The translations under genes and the position numbers were made by a program. The notes beneath the pieces are model-generated. The model did no database searches. It had not been told where the DNA came from and saw only the letters and a list, made by a program, of their open reading frames with translations. Of a stretch of 64,000 bases of DNA, positions 11,848 through 24,400 are shown in pieces; within the stretch, counting starts at the first letter, position 1, and each line of letters begins with the position of its first letter. Location: contig NC_135012.1 of NCBI RefSeq assembly GCF_051020985.1, positions 6,326,451 through 6,390,450 on the forward strand, written 5' to 3'. This DNA comes from Nomia melanderi. Lineage: Eukaryota; Arthropoda; Insecta; Hymenoptera; Halictidae.

Positions 11848-14238
11848 ACTACATTCCACGAGAAACTCGCTATAAAAACGGAGTCACAACTGCGCCGTGA
11901 ACGGCGCGCGAGGTTAAAGTTGATCCAAAAGAATCCACGGATCAGAGAATTCGAGGACGTTGTTCCATTGTAGCGATCGGTAAAGGAAAGCCTCGTTTTC
12001 TCCGCGAAACGGTTTCAACATTCCCAAGATTCGACTCGGCGCCCGTGAATGGACTCCATTCATTCCGTTTACGTTTCTACCAGCCGACGACACGCGACTC
12101 GAACCCGTGCTCCGACCGACTCGCGTTATCGTGTCTACGCAAATATCGGGATTCCGTGAAATCGACGGGCACGGGATGAAAAGAGGCGATTTCGATGGGA
12201 CGCCCGCGGGAACGAGACGGTCCGACGGGCATCGGTCGGCGAACGGGGTGACCGGGAACGAGATTCGCGAGAAAGAATATTTACGACTCCGCTCGAACGC
12301 GTTCCAAGTAGGTTGCCGTGCATCGTGCCGCGCGCTGCCTTTTGACCCACTTCGAAGCTCGCGCAAGCTCTCGTAACCTTAAAACCTTAAAGCCGCGCGC
12401 CACGCAACGACTATTCCAGTCTCTGTGCTTCTAATACGCCGCGTTCGGGCTTTGCCTTTGCACCGCGCGACCAATTTTTTCCACTCGTCCGTTACTCACC
12501 TTCTCGAGCGGGCAACTTTGTCTCTTTCCAGATAGAGGAGACCAGGCACGAATCCTCGATTCGTAGGTGTTGCTCGTTTACTCGGTGTAATCGGCGATCG
12601 ATCGTGCTGAATCGATGTATCACCGAGGCGGTCTCAGTCCTATTCGAGCGCGTCTGCCGGTGACGCGCGCTCAGCCGTTCAGCGAAATATTAATTACTCG
12701 CTTGACAGGCTCGATCGAACGCGCATTCGTTCTTTCGATGCTGAAACGTACGAAAGACGAGTGCCTCTCGAGGACCTTCGGGGAAATTGAAAGCGGTTCG
12801 CCGGCGAAATGAAATTCGATGAAATTCGAGAGAGAAACAGCGCAGTCTACCGCGTACTCTATTGTATTCCCCTCTTCCGCGTCTCTAGGAATTCGAAATC
12901 TTGGTGCGAAAACTAATTCTTCTCTGGAACGCGAAACGACGCGGGATACGCATGTCTTTTCCATGAAATTTCGACTACATTTTTGGTAGATTCCGGAAAC
13001 GGCGTTCGAAAACGACCCGACCGAGGCGAAGAGAAATTGGAAATTCCCGGTTGAACCGCGCGTTCCGAACGCTTGGAAGTCCGAATAAATCAATGCCGAA
13101 GCGATCGTGTTTCATTTCGCACTTGATCGCGGCTCGTGACTGCGGCCCGACGGGGTCAAGCGTTCCACGCTGATGCATCGACGTCTTCGACGATGTTCCG
13201 AGAGCGTGGTCGGATTCAAATGGAAACTCGTTCGTCCGCGTCTTCGGTCTCTTATGGTTCTTCAATCTACCGGTACACTGTTACCTATATATCGGGAACG
13301 CTGAAAGTTCCCGCTCCAATCCCGATGGTTCCGAACATTCTCGATGTTTCGGTTCCTTTGAACGATTCGTTCTACTCGAAAGTTCGGAAGTAGTTCGCGG
13401 ACTTGTTCCGTGCACGATAAATAAGCGTGCTCGTTGCAACCACTCGCGGCAATAATCGTAAAGTATCCGTTGTTCCGTGCCAAGAAGAGTCTTCTATCCT
13501 CTCTACGGTCGATCGCATTGTTTTACGCTGGCGGAATACCAACGTCGCTCTCCCGTCCCCCGAGTTTCCACGTCGAACTTGGTCAGCCTCGAACGCAGCT
13601 AGTTTCCCGCTTTCGTTCCGCCTCGAAGGAACGACCGAATACCGAAATGTCCACAGGACGACCTTAGACCTTGGCTGACAAAGGTTTAAGTTGACGGTGA
13701 TCGATGGCGCGAAGGTTAACCGGAATTTCGCTTTCATCGATCCACCGGCGGAGAACCGCGGAGCGGGAAGATCTAGTCGCGATCGTGCTCCGTTAAAAGA
13801 ACGTTTGCGCCCGTTAACGAGGCGAGTCCCGCGGCAACGACGATAAGCCGATTAACCGAACCGAGAAAGCCGGATCTCGTCCGAGCGGTCGAACGAAGAA
13901 TGGAAATGCCGATTCGATGGGGCGCGCATGCGAGAAAGACCATGCGAGAACTGGAATGCTCGGAATGTTAATCGTTTAATGGACGTATAATCGGTTAATG
14001 GGAGTCAGGGTTCAGCGTCGGCTCCTTGGCAAGTGGCGCGCCTCCCGCCACCGGATGGTCTCCTCCTATTTTCGTTCGGCCGATCGGTGCGCCGGGACAG
14101 ACCGGATATAGGGACAATAAATTGAATGCGCAGGGCGTGGGATGATAAATGGTGGCGACCAGCAGCATGGTGTATGAGGAGATAGTCGGGATACGGGGCA
14201 GCTGACCCCAGCCACCGCGCACGCTTTTCACGCGCGAG

Positions 14239-17200
14239 ATGCCCCACAACTTGAACTCCGCTTCCGCCAACTCCGCAAACTCCGCCAACGCCGCCAACAA
14301 CACCACCAACAATACCGCCAACAACACCGCCAACAACACCGCCAACGCCGGCAACACGGCGCCGAATCATCAGGCCTACGCGAACCATTCTTATCACCGA
14401 CCGAACGGAGATGGACTCCAACCAGAGGTATCTTTCCTTTCGAAAACAGCAAAGGTCTCGAGACCCGTACCCGTTCCCGATCGCGCGATACTCTAGAAAC
14501 AGGATTTTACAGAAGGAACCGGTGGAGTTCGACACGTCGCACCTGCGGGGCGCGCCGGCCGAGGTCGAGGCTCTGGTGCACAACATTAAAGAAGTCGCGC
14601 AGCAGTTCCTCTACCATTGGAGAACGTTCCCGATCGTGCTTCCGCCGCCATTGTCCACCTGCTCGGAACCGGAGGACACGCTGGCCAGAAAGAAACACCA
14701 CTTGAGGGACCTGTTCGTCGCTCCTAGTTTCGACGAGCTGGACTCGGTTGCCGTGGACAGCAAAGGCGAGCCGAGGAGGTTGACCAAGAAGCAGCTCGAG
14801 TGCATCAGTAAACGAGGGTAAGTCCTCCGGCACCGAGATCGTTTCTCCTCTTCCCATCGCCGTCTCCGTAGATAGGACACTCGAACCCTCTAGCAGCGCG
14901 TCCTTAATCCAGCGGTTGCAGAATCCGCTATCGATGTTTCATCGAATTATCGACGATCCGATTACTGTTTCTCTCTTTCTATATCTCTCTTTCTATCTCT
15001 TTTCCTCGCATACTTTTCCCGTCTTTTATCTCGCCGAGCTAGCTGCAACCAATGGGTTAACGATAGACCTCCCTCATCTGAGTAACGCTTTTCCAGAAAC
15101 ACGATAGTTCTGACTAGTAGCGAAGCGTGTTCCGTTAGAATTAGAGATTAGCGATTCCGATCGGCACAGGTATGTACACTTACTTCTTGTTCTAGAAGAT
15201 CTAGAGGATCTAGGAGATCTAGAAGGTCTAGAGGATCTAGAAGATCTAGAAGATCGCCGACACTCGTGTCCACGAACACGTCCCTCGATATATCACACGT
15301 AGGCTTTTGATCGAAGCTCTGGCACACGCGAACGCTAGCCTCTTTGTCTCTATCGTTCCGAGCCCCGTATAATCGTTGCGTAGGTAGCGTAGAAACGGAT
15401 CGAAGATGAAAGAACTAGAACGATAGCGGACCAGTCACCCGATTATGCCCCTCCACCGTCCCTGACAAAATTGGCGCCTCGTTTTCAAGATCCCGAAACG
15501 TTCTCCCTCCTCCGACCGATACATTCTAACGATTTTTGTAAAGCTTTCAGAAGGAGAAGTACGGAAAACCGAAGAAGCTGAATGCCACTCAATTGGAGAG
15601 CATTCGAAGATGCGGGTATGTCATGCATCAGCGTCACACAATATTCACGGAACGACGGATCGATAGTCTCGTGCAGCGACTTAGAGACTGATATCGCTCA
15701 TTCTCGTGACCCTTGACGATGTGGACCCTTTCGCATTCCCTACCCACTAATTAGAGAAATTGTCGCACCGAGTCCGACACAGCATGATCGTCCTTGTCCT
15801 GTCGTCGAGCCCGCCACATATCCCAGTTCGCTGAACACGAGATCCGATTGCACAAAAAAAAAAACGAGGCATTGCCAAGCGCAACGCGAACAATGAACCG
15901 TTGAACAGTGGCTCTACTCGTCGCAAAAAGTGGTGCAAGTTTTCCTCTCTCGCTTCCTGTTAGGAGACTATTCGACTATTGCAATCTTCGTTTCAAATCC
16001 AATGCGATCGAGAGAAGCGTGAACCACCTTTGCCTCTGCGAGAACCCACTGTCGAGCGTTGCGCTACGCAGGGATTCAGGATGTTAGATTCCACGCTGCT
16101 TTGCTCAAATGTTTTGTTTTCGTGGCTAACTTCGCTGTACATAATGTGATTCGCCTGAGTTACTCCAGCACGGTACACGGTGTAGGTACTTTTCCTCTTT
16201 CTGTTTTTCTTTTTGTAGCCCTTGAACGTGCTTGCGATAGATTTAATTGGTTTTGGTTCTACCTAAGAGGATAGACAAGGACCCGTAGCTTGATGTTACA
16301 CGCAATGTGAGAGAAACTGCACATTTGTCACGAGGGAGTTCCATTTAAACGGCATATGTCCCACTTACCCCTACCCCTTTAAAAACAAACAGAAACAAAA
16401 ACATAAAGTAACACGTGTATGTGAATGTCGTTTCATTTCTAAGCGTAGAGAACCCGTAGATTATCGTTGCTTCTCGATCCTGCCGCGTGGGTCGATTTCA
16501 CGGTAGGTTCGCTTTTCAGAGAGTTCGAGGTCGACTCGATAAACTTTGCGGGCCAGACCCATCGATGGAGATTAAGCGGATTGCTCCAACGCGGACGGGA
16601 CAGGAGGCGAGACGCTTTGCTCCGGGATCTCGCTCTGGCGACCAGGTTCATCGTGGTCACGGCGAAAGCCAGGCTGGTGTCCCACTGCTTCAGCGTATCG
16701 CAATCTCTGAAGGCGATGTTGACCGGCCTGTTACGACTTCTCGGTAGGAATTCACCTTCTCTAAATTCTTTCTATCCGTCGCTAATCAGAATTTCTGTTT
16801 AGATATTATAATCGGCGTACCGTCTCTCCAGGCGCACAATCTAGATGCCAAAATCAGGGAAGAGCGTTGTCGGTATTTGGTTGCCGAGCTGGTGTGTAGG
16901 GTATGTTTCCACGATAGACGATATAAAATATGATTCGTATTCTCGTGTCAACCGATATGTAACTCGAATATTCCGATCTCAGCCCGAATACGAAGATTCG
17001 CTTGAACTGCTGTGCGGATTCGTCCGGAAACAGCTTCGACGAGCAACCATGGAGAAGTTCGAGGTGGAAAGAGAACTGTCGCAGCTTTTACCGATCCCGG
17101 TTCCTTTTGTGTTCGGGACACCCGGTGGAGCAGTGGTGGACCTTAGATTATTTAGCAGAGACATTATCAGAAAAGCTTTACCGATTCTAGTTGCTATTTC

Positions 17201-20200
17201 GGAGAGAGAGACACGAGGCTGGTTTCTACATTTCAGAGAAAGACTGATATCGGAGTTGAGGGCACGGAAAAAGCCGGACGAAGAAATCGAGAAAGTAGGA
17301 ATCGCGCTATCGTACGTCGTCGATTCGATCCGAATTTTCCTGGCGAATTCACAGTGAAATATCCGTTTGCAGGAAGTCAATGAAGCTGTAATGCGAGAGT
17401 ATCTGCAACGAGTCTTCTCCAATATTCTGACACACCCGGATATACTTGATCTCGGGAACGGAATTGCTCAGCTTTTGGTCCAGCAGGCGCAATCGGTCGT
17501 ATTGATGCACCGAGCAGTGGAAACGGTGCAACGGAAATTACTGCAAACCAAAGAATCGTTGAGACGTCATGTCGAGAACGAGCACCCGGTGCTCTCTCGA
17601 ATAGAGCCCTGGATGCGCGACAGAATGAGAGAAGTCGAAGAAAAATTCATAGAGGAATGCGAGTGGAGCGCGCACGAAGAAGCTCTGACCCTCTGTACTA
17701 ATCAGAACCTACAACAGACGGTTTACTTTCTTAATCGTGATTTAACTTTTATGAAAGAGGTACACAGAACGTTCTGCATTATTACGCGAATCATATTTGT
17801 ATCGTAGAAACTGATATTTTTATTCTTTATTTGCTTCGTTCAGAGGGAACCAGTTTTGTTGAAAGAATTACGGAAAGTTAAAACACCTACAAGAAGTTTC
17901 CAATGGCCGACTCAAATATGGCTTCCAAAGAATTGGATTGTTAGACGCAATTTCCAAGGACAATCGGAAATTATACCAACGGTGCTGAGCAACACTCCGA
18001 CATCTATTACAACGCCCCGCGCTGATCCGAGTCAGCCGGTCTTTCTAGTTGAAAGAGAAATCGTGCACACGACTACGACGAGGTGTGTAATATTGAGGAT
18101 CATTAAAGTTCGAAAACAAAGTGACGTTTATTAACACGATTGACGGTGTGTTTAACGATGTTTAAATCAGGTGGCCTATGTGGCGTTGGATAAACTACGT
18201 GGCTAGGACATGGTGTTGGACTTGGAATGCGATGTTCCTGTTGGGCGTAGCAGTGCCGTGGTGTTGCCCAGTTTCTGTCAGGGCCTTATTACTCGTACAA
18301 CCGTTTACCCCCGATTTAGAATTAAGTCAGTTAAACGGCACCTTGTTTCCCAGAAAGTCTTCTCAAATGCCCACTCTTTGTTCTCGATTGATAGCACTAT
18401 GGAGACATATTAGTAAAAGTCGGACCCATTTCGAAACGGAACCAGATACCGGTGAGTAAAATTCATTCGTAATTTATAAAGTTATTCGTTGATCGATTAA
18501 CTAATGTCGTATTGTGAATTAGGATTTATCGGCAAAGGAATGACGAGACATTTAAATAGGCTATGGAACTATGGCGTGAAAGGACTACTAGGAACACTTG
18601 TAATATTATTTGTTTTTCCTGTCGTTTGTATACTAACAAGTTTGGGATCACTCCTTATTGCGCTTACCGCGATATTGTGGTTCGTTGATGATGTCGCTTT
18701 TCACATTCCACGATTGTGTTCGAAACGCTAACATCCTGTTTCATTATTTTAGGATGCCTCTGATTACCTTGGCATTACATGCATTCATGGCGCTTATAAT
18801 GGATCTTGATAGTCCAGAACCGAGTCGGAATCGATACTTAGTCATTATGGAAGCGTTAGTTTGGAATATCGGCATTCAAGGATGTCTACAGCCAATAGCA
18901 GCGTTAATCGTAGCTCTTATTTTATGCCCCATCATTTCTTTTGTGATACTTACAGGTACAATGACAGTAAGGTTAATTCATAGGAATTACTATATTTTCA
19001 TCAAATGGATATAAAATATATCGTGCTGTTTACATTAGTTTCTGTGATACGTTACTGGATTAGAGTGGTCTGGGATACGGCAATGTTCCATTTAGTAATA
19101 AAGAACAGGGGTCGTATACCTGCCAGCGACAGCTTCGTAGTGAAACGAATAGCCGGGCCAGGATTAACATCCGATTACTATTATCAAGTATGTGATTCTG
19201 AAATGGAATGCGAATCAGTCGAATGGCTAATTGTTTCACGCTTCTTCGCAGATAAGACCCGAGCAAGCGTTAGCCGCGTTCGAAGCGAAACTAGAGCTAG
19301 ACGAATTGTTAGCTTTTCAGCAAGAGACGGAACGACTGATCACTCAGCCGCAGAGGGATTTCACTCAGTTCGTCGAAGCCTGTTTTGGTCCGTTCGCAGC
19401 TAGTTTAGCTAAAACGAAAGACCCGTATAAGTCCCTTGAAAAGGAAGCCAAAAATCTAATTGCAGTATTACATGAGAAATTAGACAGACGTAGGAAAAAT
19501 TTACAAACTGGCCTCGGCATGGTTGTGAAGAGTAAAATAAAACTTACTACCTTTGATTTGAAGGTAATCGAGTTCCTAAAAAACTTCCGTTTCCAACGTT
19601 ACAAACTAAAACCATTCTTTTCATAACGGCGTAGGTAGTGATACAACAGGGAGCCCTCATGTTAGAGCGCCTCTATCCTACTCACGTATTCGCGAGATTG
19701 TCAGGAAACGAGGACGATTTCTGGGAAAATAAAGGTTTAAGTGTTGGCGATTGGGCCGGCTTAGCTGGTCTTATGTACGCAGATATTTTCAGTTTAAACT
19801 TTCTTCAACCTCTCGACGACGCAGACACTAAGTTCAGACTGGAACCACATCCAGGAGTTGATCTGTCACGTTACACGGATATGATTCATAGCACTGAACT
19901 CGGTGGCACTAACGGTCCAGATCTGCTGGGCGCAGTTTACGCGCCACGTGGGAATATACAAGTTTATAGTCCTTACCTAGAAGTATCGGCATTCAATCCG
20001 CGATCCAAGCAACCTAACAACAGTAGAAAATGTGAAAAACGATGGTAAAGAATTATTTTCTTTTTTTTTCAATATACTTAGTAATTGATGTAATGTATTT
20101 GAAGTAAGCGATATACAAATGGTTTGTCGCGCAGTGATACTGGAGGGCTGTTAACGTCCACGAGGATTAGAAGGCGCGCAACTTCGACAAACGGTGTTAC

Positions 20201-20696
20201 GGAAGCACGCTGGCAACCTTGGAAACGACAAATTCGCCCTTATAGCGCGGAAAAGTTGCAAATTCCTCTTCCTATCCCACATCCAGCTCATATAGCTGTT
20301 ACTATTCACAATCGTGACTCCGAAAATCCAATCCCCCTCGACTCGGAACTCTGTCAAAACATACTTAGGGCAATCGAAGAGTCGCCTGGTGAAATGTCTA
20401 CCGATTACGTTAGCCGTTATAGAGGAGCGGCGGATTCTAGCTTCGATTCCGTTGCCTCGCAATCATCGGTTTCCATCGAGACCGGTTTAGACAAAGACAA
20501 CGACGCACAGGAAACCACCAATACTGAAAAAGAAAGCGAAACTTACCACTGGACGTTATCGAATTGGGGAGGTGGTATAACCAGGAGAAGAAACAATTCT
20601 GGTTCCATAAAAGTCGATTTAGCATCTCCAGAAGACGTTACTCTGGACACAGATACCACCAGAGTGATGTTCAGTACCTATGGGACAACTGTTTAA
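14239..20696 (+). CDS. Uncharacterised multipass membrane protein, 14 coding exons
   Basis: I do not recognise a named family. My model joins 14239-14427, 14513-14817, 16451-16743, 16803-16900, 16983-17294, 17373-17759, 17844-18082, 18171-18451, 18523-18679, 18753-18955, 19039-19187, 19252-19563, 19635-20044 and 20135-20696. All junctions are GT-AG and keep frame, giving about 1298 residues. Residues 1-60 are a low-complexity Asn/Ala/Thr stretch. Residues 65-600 are soluble and charged, with helical segments. Between about 620 and 821 lie four or five strongly hydrophobic segments (around AMFLLGVAVPWCC, GLLGTLVILFVFPVVCIL, MPLITLALHAFMALIM and IAALIVALILCPIISFVIL). The remaining 480 residues are again soluble, with a charged helical part near 871-975, a well-ordered block (VGDWAGLAGLMYADIF, GTNGPDLLGAVYAPRG) and a Ser/Thr-rich tail. 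The topology suggests two large cytosolic domains around a membrane core. The donor after 18679 (GTTCGT) is weak. Function cannot be inferred. Confidence 0.8.
14428..14512 (+). other. Short retained-frame intron, alternative start at 14411
   Basis: The first intron (85 bp) contains no in-frame stop when read in the frame of an ATG at 14411, which lies inside the first coding exon in another frame. Retaining the intron would give a different N-terminus, MDSNQRYLSFRKQQ and on, for the same protein. Both the spliced and retained forms are open, so the true start is undecided. I prefer the spliced form because both sites are good (GAG|GTATCT and TTTTACAG|AAG) and phase agrees. Confidence 0.45.
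15191..15255 (+). repeat. Nine-base minisatellite (TCTAGAAGA)
   Basis: There are seven tandem copies of a 9-bp unit close to TCTAGAAGA, or TCTAGAGGA in variants, within the intron after exon 2 of the membrane-protein gene. The unit happens to encode Ser-Arg-Arg, but the frame is closed by stops about 40 bases upstream and 65 downstream and no splice sites frame it, so I do not call it coding. Confidence 0.85.
15551..15615 (+). other. Candidate mutually exclusive exon of the membrane-protein gene
   Basis: A 65-bp exon-like segment has a good acceptor (GCTTTCAG) and donor (GCGG|GTATGT). It encodes KEKYGKPKKL and NATQLESIRRCG, which align with VDSKGEPRRL and TKKQLECISKRG at the end of the exon finishing at 14817. 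The homologous piece there is also exactly 65 bp, and both end in phase 2. Splicing this exon after 14817 would create a stop after about 11 codons, so the two must be alternatives. A GT at 14753 (GCC|GTGGAC), or one at 14747, could serve as the internal donor. This is inferred from sequence only. Confidence 0.55.
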
Positions 20697-23600
20697 GTTT
20701 AAATCACTATTACATCAGGTAAAATATACATAAATGATATAATAGGTGCGAATAGAAAACAACTAAGTATAAGACAGAAACAAGTATAGTGTTAAATATG
20801 ATCTTTTCATCCATATAATTTTATAAATTTGCATTTATTTATTCGAGGTTTAACCCCCCATAAGATTAATACATATTTTCCCCCGATAAAAAATGAAGTA
20901 ACCGATACTCTTGAAATCCTACTTCAATTGGGAATACGAATATATAGCAGAAAAGTATCATGAATTCAGTTTAGTTACACTTTTATATATCGTTTGGACG
21001 TATCTTCGATAAGATTACGTTTAAGAACAACGAATAAGTAAGAGCTTTATTCTATTTTTTTAATTACGGAAACACCTTCCTGCATCACGAAGTATAGTAT
21101 TAAATCATGTCACAAAATCATAGAAATGTGTGAAGATTGTTGAGGGGTCATTTTACATCGCAATTTTTTAAAACCAGTTCAGGAAGGGACATCAAATGTA
21201 GGTATAATAACAACCAAATATTCGAATGAAGCGTAATCAAATTTCAGTTAATCTGTATAGGTATATTATACATTATAATATATTATTAATCATGCTATCA
21301 TTTCTAATGCAACATGATGCTATTTTTTGTGCCTAATTCAACATCTTTCAAATCTATCTTAATCTGTGACTATTAATAAGAGTATTAATTTCTTATGAAA
21401 ATTAAGTGAATTCCTGTGGTCGATATAATCATAAGTATAGAATGCTCATCTGCAAAGTCTGGGATGTCATTACAGGTTCATAACTTTTATGTATACAGAT
21501 TATAAACAACGTCGAATAGATAGAAGTTTAGTGTGTGAACGGCTAACGCCATTAAAAAGCCACTTTAAATATGTGTTACAAAAAAATTATACAACATTCA
21601 TATTGATATATTGTATATAGATAGTTTAATTGTATAAATAAACATGTAATGTAATAATACTTCAAATACATTTTCTTGTTGCTTATGGTAAAAACCATTT
21701 AAATAGATATATAAAAGTTTGCTCTCTTTCAATACTTATATTATTCGTGTGAAATAAAATCGTAGGGTTACTTCATTCTTAAACATTCATAAAGTTTAAA
21801 GCTGCCAGTATATTAAACACATGAGTTGAAATTCATTCCTTAACGTCACAGAAATCATGTCAATGATCAATATTATTCATTCATATATTGCAAACATTCA
21901 AAACGAATCCGGTATCATTGACCACTAAATTATTTGACTTTATTCACATTTTGGAATAGGTAACAACGCGTACAAGTATTTTAACAATTGTAATTTTTGT
22001 AATCTTATACAATTATGTTCTCCGTTAATTTATAGTAGTACTATCGATATGTACATATATAAGAATTGTACGAGATAAATCAACGTCGAATTTGTTTGAA
22101 TTTTAATCAGTAGTGTACAACACAAAATGCAATGTTTCCCGCTGTATCGAAAACATTAGAATTTAAGATTACATGTATTACGGAAACGCAAATTCATACA
22201 AAATCATACAAAAAAAACGAAAATGTACGGTATTCTGAATCTTGAATGTATATTCATGGAAACATGTAGCAATGTGTGTGCGCACGATTGAAAAGTAGCA
22301 CAATATAAAATGTTATTGATAACAGGCGCAGTATATCGCAAGAAATTGTTTATATGTCTGGATCGTAATGTTAACAAATTCTCTTGCTTCGATACAATCG
22401 AATGAAAAGAACATAGGATTTTAAAATAACGTAACTTTTCCGACTTTCAAATATATATATATATATATCTGAGGTACCGTTTGCGTTTAAGAAGTACATT
22501 TTACAAAATGCAATTCATAAGATACTTGAATAATACTTGCTGGCATCAGGTGGAGATATTTATAATAAATATTTGAATCTAGATGTCGTGAACTATATAG
22601 AAATCATTACTAAGAGTGATAACAATTATACAATTGCCGTTTTTGACCAGTCTTTGTTTGCCGTCAAACCGAACTAAATAGTAAATAGTTAAGATTCTAA
22701 GCGCTCCATTTCGAAGTGAAAGGCACATTTTGGAAATTGCCTCTGCATTTACTAATATAATGCACACAAGTCCATCCAGTGGGAAACATCCAATGAAGAT
22801 GCTGTTATAGTTTTAACAACTATACAGATAATATTTGCATAATATCCATCCAGGAGTGCTCAATATTAATGCGAACCTAAGTGTGTCTGATGGCAAACAG
22901 AATAAAGCAATATATAAAAATAAGAAACCTATTTTAATGAAAGGACACATGGGTGTAATATTTCTTACGTTATACACTTCAAAATTAATTGAGTATCATA
23001 AGAAGAAGATTATTTGAAATTAATCATACACGATTCATGAGATCTTTTTTTCTACATTAAAAAAGTTGATAATTTGAAAACCCGAAAACTGCACTTATTA
23101 ATTCTTTGAAACACGGCTTTAACGCTAGTTTGATTAGTAATCGTGGTCAAACTGTTCTATAAAATAAAACACGTTACCCGAATCTTTTAATAGTTACATA
23201 AATAAGAACTTGTATAAATTTTGAAAACTGCATGTTTCAAAGGATTAAGGACATACGTTCGGTGACGCAAACGATTTTAAAGCGAAGACGTTTAAAGTAG
23301 AACACCTCAAACATTATTACTTCGTATGGAACGAAACTGATACACAAGTGAAAAGAAATTAGTATGTATTGTAATAGAGATAAACAGTGTAGAAGAAAGT
23401 TAGTATCATGAGTGTAGCATTAATCAAACATAAGTACATACGTACAAACCAAATGTGTATTATTTTCATATAATGTAAAGGCATCATATTTTTATTAGTC
23501 CGACGAATGATTCGCATTTAGTTTATGTCTAGGTATGTTAGCGTACTACAAGACTTTCTTTAGCTGTTCCGTAGACAAGAAAATAATTGTACAAAGACAA

Positions 23601-24400
23601 ATAAGTTACGAATGATGAACAGTGCACATTTACAATATTACTGAAACCAGCAACCAAAAGAAGATTTGAGGTCATTATTAGTTATAAATTTACATACAAA
23701 TTTGAATTGCACGAAGGTATGTTGTAGATATAAATGTCTACTACTATTTACAGTCATTATACTACATCTACCTGACTGTAGATTTTACTTCAATCGCTGC
23801 TGATCCACTGTAAAACTTGTATAAATCTATGAATCGCCCGGTGGTATACTTGAATATGTAAAATATTAGTTACATAGCTTTACAATTTATTGCAAAATAT
23901 TTCTTGCAACAATTCTTTTTCCTCCGTTAAGAATTATTTGTAGCAACATTGTAGGGTAGTGTTACAGATATGTCATTTTCCATTACATATTGTATGTAGC
24001 TTTTTTTTCTTAATATTATCATAATCCTTTAAGTTTTTGTATACATTAAACATAAGTGTGATGAAAAGAACGCCTATATTATCGCCTGAATCCTTTTTAC
24101 TTATACAGAAATAGTCAAAACCAATAAGTAAACTAGAATAAGAAAGTGTTCAGCATTCTACTGCGGACTTGATACAATATCATTTTAAGTACACGAGTAG
24201 GAAAGGTATTTAAAATAGATAATTGCAAGAATAAACAATTATATAGCATATTAAATCTGTATTTATTTTTAATTTCGCGGTACAATAATTTCGTACTCTA
24301 CAATCGAACGAATAAATATCTATGAAACGGTAGTTTTCATTATCATAATTACTGTACCTCATTAATTCCTAAAAAAAAAAAAAAAATTATGCAGCAAACT
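20697..24400. other. AT-rich 3' UTR and intergenic region
   Basis: No supported coding sequence is present after the stop at 20696. AATAAA motifs at 21637-21642 and just after 21750 are candidate polyadenylation signals for the membrane-protein gene, which would give a 3' UTR of about 1 kb. A short AT dinucleotide array sits near 22450-22470. The small ORFs here (60-62 codons) have no protein-like features. Confidence 0.5.

Larger units (their letters stand above)
1882..14238. other. 12-kb GC-rich non-coding block (candidate long first intron)
   Basis: This stretch is dense in CpG and carries many ORFs of 60-217 codons on both strands. They overlap each other, are rich in Arg/Ser/Pro, and show no family motif or consistent splice structure, so I treat them as GC-driven chance ORFs. 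Real structure within it consists of a 21-base G run, a pyrimidine pentamer repeat, two copies of a TTAA-flanked MITE in opposite orientation, an imperfect foldback, and a 104-bp palindrome. AT-rich islands at 3500-3900, 5150-5620, 7040-7260, 9220-9640 and 11610-11880 mostly coincide with mobile-element-like sequence. The rest may be intron or intergenic regulatory DNA. Confidence 0.5.

Noticed and set aside
14239..14360. N-terminal Asn/Ala/Thr repeat as a prion-like domain
   Set aside because: It is a short product of a GCCAACAAC-type repeat, only about 40 residues, and the start codon itself is uncertain, so no functional claim is justified.
15152..15318. Ser-Arg-rich reading through the 9-bp minisatellite, resembling an RS domain
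   Set aside because: The frame is closed by stops about 40 bases before and 65 bases after the repeat, no acceptor or donor frames it, and it lies in an intron between well-defined exons.
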